Shown here: one piece after another, positions 53,825 through 57,454 of the stretch
Layout: the number at the start of each line of letters is the position of its first letter
Numbering within the stretch: the stretch's first letter is position 1
Origin: Cellulophaga baltica
Lineage (GTDB): Bacteria; Bacteroidota; Bacteroidia; Flavobacteriales; Flavobacteriaceae
Length of the DNA stretch: 57,454 nucleotides
Direction: 5' to 3'
Assembly (NCBI RefSeq): GCF_018861125.1
Contig: NZ_JAHKQN010000029.1
Coordinates: 1 to 57,454 of the forward strand
The notes under the pieces: generated by a model
The model's database searches: none
Told to the model about the DNA's origin: nothing
What the model saw: only the letters and a program-made list of their open reading frames with translations
Position numbers and translations under genes: made by a program

Positions 53825-54375
53825 TGACAGAAATTTACGGTTATATAAAATCATTACATTTGATATTTGTAATTACTTGGTTTGCAGGTCTTTTTTATGT
53901 GCCAAGATTGTTTATTAACCAAATTGAAGCATCTTTTCGTACTTCACCAGAAAAAGAAATTCTAACTAAAGAATTTAAGTTGATGACAAAAAGATTGTGG
54001 TATATTATTACATGGCCATCAGCAATACTAGCAATAGTATTTGCTGTTTGGTTATTGATACTTTTTAGTGAATGGTTATCACAACCTTGGATGCATGCAA
54101 AACTTGGTTTTGTATTCTTGTTAGTTATTTATCACCTAAAAACACATCAGATATTTAAACAATTGCAACGTGAAGAAATTAAATATTCTTCTAATTTTAT
54201 GCGCATCTGGAACGAAGGTGCTACTATTTTGTTATTTGCAATTGTGTTTATTGTTATCTTAAAAAGTGCCTTTAGTTGGGTGTATGGTGTGGCAGGTATT
54301 ATTTGTTTAGGTGTGTTATTGATGCTAGGTATTAAGTTATATAAACGCATTAGAGACAAGAATCCCAATGCTTAA
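53824..54375 (+). CDS. hemJ: Protoporphyrinogen IX oxidase HemJ (CopD/UPF0093 family)
   Basis: 183 residues with four transmembrane helices. The opening YIKSLHLIFVITWFAGLFYVPRLF with the conserved His, the TWPSAILAIVFAVWLL helix, WMHAKLGFVFLLVIYH, and the RIWNEGATILLFAIVFIVILK end are characteristic of HemJ, the membrane protoporphyrinogen oxidase used by bacteria without HemG or HemY. Its start codon overlaps the stop of the propeller gene (TAATG, 53822-53826). With hemF and hemH in the window it completes the late heme route. Confidence 0.93.
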   Translation: MTEIYGYIKSLHLIFVITWFAGLFYVPRLFINQIEASFRTSPEKEILTKEFKLMTKRLWYIITWPSAILAIVFAVWLLILFSEWLSQPWMHAKLGFVFLLVIYHLKTHQIFKQLQREEIKYSSNFMRIWNEGATILLFAIVFIVILKSAFSWVYGVAGIICLGVLLMLGIKLYKRIRDKNPNA

Positions 54376-54423
54376 AATATTTTGGTGCAATTATTGTTAT
54401 CTTTAATTTCAAAACTAGAATAG

Positions 54424-55872
54424 TTGCTTACAAAGTTCTCTCTTAGGTCTCGAATATTTATAGCCATGATTTTATTGGTGCTAGTAGCATCTGTATTAAT
54501 TGCGGGTGTAACAATTTACCAATATGGTGAACAGGCAAAAGATTATCACCAAGATCGATTAGAGCGTAAAGAAGAACAGATAAAAGAAAACATACGTTAT
54601 ACACTTCGTAAAACTACCTATGTCGCTACAACCGAGAATTTAGATTTAATTTTTAAAGATGAAATTTACGAGATAGCTGATGTGCTCAATGTAAATTTTA
54701 ATATTTATGACCTTGAGGGTGGTTTAATTAAGAGTTCAAGACCAAAATTTGGGAATGATTCTATATCCATGTGTTTAACACCATCAGTATTAAACCATCT
54801 AAAAAATAGTGTTGATGCTCGCTATTTAGAAGAAAAGGCAGTAGCAGGAAACAGCTACCAAGCTTCATACACATACATACTTGACAACAAATTTAAGCGC
54901 ATAGGAATTTTAAATTTACCTTATTTTGAAGATAATTCTTTTAATGATAAAGAATTAAAAGAGTTTTTAGTTCGCCTTGCTGGTGTTTATGTTTTAATGT
55001 TATTGATAGCTATTTGGTTGGCATTTTTTATATCAAAATTCATCACACGCTCTTTACAAGATGTGTCTGATAGGATGAATGCTACTTTTTTAACCAATAC
55101 GAATGAAAAGATTCGTATTGATAATCCGTCAAGTGAGATTGAAAAGTTGATTGATGCATATAATGCAATGATTGATGAACTAGAAATAAGTGCTATAAAA
55201 TTAGCCAAAAGTGAGCGTGAGCAAGCTTGGCGTGAAATGGCTAAACAAGTTGCACACGAAATTAAAAACCCATTAACACCAATGCGTTTAACCGTTCAAA
55301 GTTTTGAGCGTAAGTTCAATGCCGATGATCCTGACATAAAATTAAAAATCACAGAATATTCAAAAACTTTGATTCAGCAAATTGATACGATGAGTAGTAT
55401 TGCAGGTGCATTCTCCAATTTTGCACAAATGCCAGCACAACAAAATGAAACTTTGAATGTGGTTAAAATTGTAAAGCTCGGACTTGATATTTTTAATGAA
55501 AATTACATTCGTTTTATAGCTGATGATGAAGAAATTATAGCAGAATTAGACCGTACACAGCTAATACGTGTAGTGACTAATTTAGTTAAAAATGCTATTC
55601 AAGCAGTGCCTGATGTTGCATCACCGCGCATATTAGTAACCGTTTCTGCTGAAGATAAATTTGTGAAAATTTCAGTAGCAGATAATGGTGTCGGAATTAC
55701 AGAAGAGAATAAAGATAAAATATTTGAACCCAAATTTACAACTAAGACCAGTGGTATGGGCTTAGGTTTAGGAATGGTTAAAAATATTGTAGAGACTTAT
55801 AATGGTTCTATTGATTTTACTTCATTGCCTGAAAAAGGAACTGTGTTTGTTGTAAAGTTTCCGAGGGTGTAA
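54424..55872 (+). CDS. NtrY-like sensor histidine kinase
   Basis: 482 residues. The start is TTG at 54424: an in-frame TAG precedes it, and the first ATG (54466) would cut into the first membrane helix. Order: TM1 (about 10-30), a periplasmic sensor of about 135 residues, TM2 (about 185-207), HAMP (about 208-258), HisKA with His278 in VAHEIKNPLTPMRL, and an ATPase domain with N-box NLVKNAIQ, G1 DNGVGI and G2 GMGLGLGMVKNI. All phosphorelay residues are intact. No response regulator is adjacent, so the partner lies elsewhere. It lies 48 bp after hemJ. Confidence 0.93.
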   Translation: MLTKFSLRSRIFIAMILLVLVASVLIAGVTIYQYGEQAKDYHQDRLERKEEQIKENIRYTLRKTTYVATTENLDLIFKDEIYEIADVLNVNFNIYDLEGGLIKSSRPKFGNDSISMCLTPSVLNHLKNSVDARYLEEKAVAGNSYQASYTYILDNKFKRIGILNLPYFEDNSFNDKELKEFLVRLAGVYVLMLLIAIWLAFFISKFITRSLQDVSDRMNATFLTNTNEKIRIDNPSSEIEKLIDAYNAMIDELEISAIKLAKSEREQAWREMAKQVAHEIKNPLTPMRLTVQSFERKFNADDPDIKLKITEYSKTLIQQIDTMSSIAGAFSNFAQMPAQQNETLNVVKIVKLGLDIFNENYIRFIADDEEIIAELDRTQLIRVVTNLVKNAIQAVPDVASPRILVTVSAEDKFVKISVADNGVGITEENKDKIFEPKFTTKTSGMGLGLGMVKNIVETYNGSIDFTSLPEKGTVFVVKFPRV

Positions 55873-55907
55873 TATAATAATACTTTTCTATTGCAAGTTA
55901 TAGACTT

Positions 55908-56171
55908 ATGAGCAAAGAGAAACAAGAAAATATAGATTATATAGGATTATTAATTCTAATTGCTTTTTCGACATACTTTTATTTAACTTATGATAGCTGG
56001 AGTTCCATTGAAAATATTAGATCACTAAAATATAAAGGGAAATTTTTGGTTGGCATTTTTTATGGTTTAAATCAAGTTCCTACAGGTTATTTTCTAGGGC
56101 GTGGAATATTTTTAGCAGTATCTATTTATCTTTTAAGAAAACTATATTTTAAATATAGGTCTAAGAATTAA
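55908..56171 (+). CDS. Small two-helix membrane protein, function unknown
   Basis: 87 residues with hydrophobic helices around 10-28 and 62-80 and a charged middle loop (SSIENIRSLKYKGKFLVG). The N-terminus is cytosolic-looking (MSKEKQENID). No family was recognised. It lies 35 bp after the kinase gene on the same strand. Confidence 0.7.
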   Translation: MSKEKQENIDYIGLLILIAFSTYFYLTYDSWSSIENIRSLKYKGKFLVGIFYGLNQVPTGYFLGRGIFLAVSIYLLRKLYFKYRSKN

Positions 56172-56212
56172 AGTCTTATTTAAAAAGAAGCAAAATTTCT
56201 ATTTTTGTTTAG

Positions 56213-56899
56213 ATGAATCATTTTATAAAAACATTAAAAAATCCAGTTCTTCATTCACTTAATGAAACACATGAAAAATTTAAAATAAGTTTTAATGGTG
56301 TAGATTTTTATGACCCTGAAATCTGTCCGTTTGGTGCGTTTACTGATGCTTCAAAAACAGCAAAAGCTTTGAATTCATATGGTGAAATTTCTGAAAGCTT
56401 CTTTTTAGTATCAGAAAATGAAACTCCAATTTTTGATGAAAGCCAAGTGGCTTTAGATCGTAAAATTGAAGGTTGTCAAATGGTACTTGATAATTTGATA
56501 CCTGTGGATATTAATGAAACTATCACTGCTCTTACAGAAGAACATATTGATGCTATTTATGATTTGATTTGGCTAGTAATGCCCGGTTATTACAGAAAAA
56601 GAACTTTTGAAATGGGAAATTATTACGGCATTTTTAAAGATAAAAAATTAGTCGCTATAGCTGGTCAAAGATTGCAAACAAATGAATTTATTGAAATAAG
56701 TGCAGTAGTTACGCACCCTGAATATACAAGGCGTGGTTTAGCGAAACAGCTAGTGTATTATGTAACCAAAGAAGTGTTAAATGCCAACAAAAAAGCCATT
56801 TTACACACTACTAAAGGTAATGCGGCTATTAAACTATATGAGAAATTAGGTTATAAATTAACTAGAGATATGAACTGGTGGTATTTTCATAAGAAATAA
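56213..56899 (+). CDS. GNAT-family N-acetyltransferase (FR47-like)
   Basis: 228 residues. The C-terminal GNAT domain (about 100-228) shows VTHPEYTRRGLAKQLVYYV, the acetyl-CoA pyrophosphate loop (R-R-G-L-A), and NAAIKLYEKLGYKLTRDMNWWYF. The N-terminal 90 residues are a less conserved cap. The substrate is unknown; the layout resembles predicted amino-acid or antibiotic acetyltransferases. It is separate from the GNAT in the hem operon and not closely similar to it by eye. 41 bp separate it from the preceding gene. Confidence 0.88.
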   Translation: MNHFIKTLKNPVLHSLNETHEKFKISFNGVDFYDPEICPFGAFTDASKTAKALNSYGEISESFFLVSENETPIFDESQVALDRKIEGCQMVLDNLIPVDINETITALTEEHIDAIYDLIWLVMPGYYRKRTFEMGNYYGIFKDKKLVAIAGQRLQTNEFIEISAVVTHPEYTRRGLAKQLVYYVTKEVLNANKKAILHTTKGNAAIKLYEKLGYKLTRDMNWWYFHKK

Positions 56900-56990
56900 T
56901 AAATTTTTTATGAAATATTAAACAATAAAATTCTTACATAATAAAGTTATAAAGCAATCGTTTTATTTTCTCAAACTTAAATAAAATATT

Positions 56991-57430
56991 ATGAAAAAAT
57001 TATTTTTAGCCTCAACTTTTCTATTAAGTCTATTGTTTGTTGTGATAAAGACGATGATGGTGAATCTATCAATCCATTAATTGGTTCATGGACTTATTTC
57101 CAAGAGGAAATTGATGGTGAGCTTGTAGAAGTGGACGATTGTGATAAAAAAAATACTGTCGTCTTCAATGAAGATATGTCATTTGAATTTATTGCTTATG
57201 GCAGTATAACTGGTGATCCAGAAGAATGCGAAATAGATAGCGATAGTGATACAGGCGAATGGAGTATTCCTTCAGAAGGAGTTTTAGCTATTAGTTACGC
57301 TAGTGATAATGATGATAGTGTTGAAGAAGCAATGTATACAATTGATGGAGATACACTTACTATAACCTCTGAATATGAAAACAATAATGGCGAAACAGAG
57401 TCAGATGTAGTAGTTTATATTCGCAAATAG
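56991..57430 (+). pseudogene. Acidic lipoprotein (lipocalin-like) with a 1-nt frameshift in the lipobox
   Basis: The ATG at 56991 reads a lipoprotein-type signal, MKKLFLASTFLLSLLF, but then runs off frame. The rest of the protein is in another frame, from Cys (TGT at 57041): CDKDDDGESINPLIGSWTYF and on to VVVYIRK, stop at 57430. The total length, 440 nt, is not a multiple of three, and exactly one nucleotide is missing just before the Cys codon. The mature part resembles small lipocalin-like lipoproteins that begin with an acidic CDKDDD tether and GSW motif. Either the gene is broken or slippery, or there is a sequencing error. A GTG at 57131 lies inside the domain and is not a credible start. 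Confidence 0.75.
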
Positions 57431-57454
57431 AAAATTAAAAATAAAAAAGCCAGA

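Noticed and set aside
1-57454. CRISPR arrays, tRNA or rRNA genes, insertion sequences, prophage or integrase genes
   Set aside because: No short regularly spaced repeats, no transposase or integrase motifs and no RNA cloverleaf was found by eye; a tRNAscan/Infernal run was not possible here.

Overview
The window is chromosomal DNA of an AT-rich member of the Bacteroidota, most probably a Flavobacteriaceae. Signs of this are a gliding-type C-terminal domain on a giant adhesin followed by PorP/SprF and PorE-like genes, a type A type IX secretion (T9SS) sorting domain on a subtilase, promoters of the Bacteroidota type (TAnnTTTG at -7), and almost no Shine-Dalgarno sequences. The genus cannot be fixed from the sequence alone. 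I see no rRNA, tRNA, CRISPR array, prophage or insertion sequence. Layout: (1) 1-6316 is a three-gene surface operon: the 3' end of a repetitive secreted adhesin, a PorP/SprF outer-membrane protein and a TPR-propeller-OmpA protein, closed by a 58-bp perfect palindrome. (2) 6394-8880 is a loosely packed accessory stretch with a DUF2892 remnant, three small genes and two paralogous structured RNA genes on the minus strand. (3) 8883-17424 holds hflX, a secreted-type EEP phosphatase/nuclease, a T9SS-exported subtilase, a PolB-type exonuclease, ogt, a CNNM-type membrane protein and hemB. (4) 17587-23280 holds an ABC ATPase, an ABC permease fused to an M1 peptidase, a YchJ-like protein and a RluA-type pseudouridine synthase. 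(5) 23393-32003 is an eight-gene minus-strand operon, hemA - hemC/hemD fusion - ktrB/trkH - ktrA/trkA - hemE - EI24 - GNAT - hemF, with an AraC regulator divergent from hemA. (6) 34045-47140 is an unusual envelope cluster: MscS channel, TraB-like secreted protein of about 1,175 residues, TerB-like/AAA+ ATPase, small membrane protein, two coiled-coil proteins, a solute-binding protein fused to OmpA, an ABC permease and ATPase, and a DUF1460 cysteine amidase. (7) 47314-57430 holds hemH, a MATE exporter, EcsC, an 11-blade-type BNR/VPS10 propeller protein, hemJ, an NtrY-like kinase, two small genes and a frameshifted lipoprotein. Together the window encodes every step from glutamyl-tRNA to protoheme except hemL: hemA, B, C/D, E, F, J and H. 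The use of hemF with hemJ and hemH points to an aerobic, protoporphyrin-dependent route. The two most interesting undescribed items are the twin minus-strand RNAs (three hairpins with CCC loops, a matching upstream CACAAC pair and their own terminators) and the envelope cluster built around an inner-membrane-anchored, peptidoglycan-binding solute-binding protein with a hairpin just after its gene.
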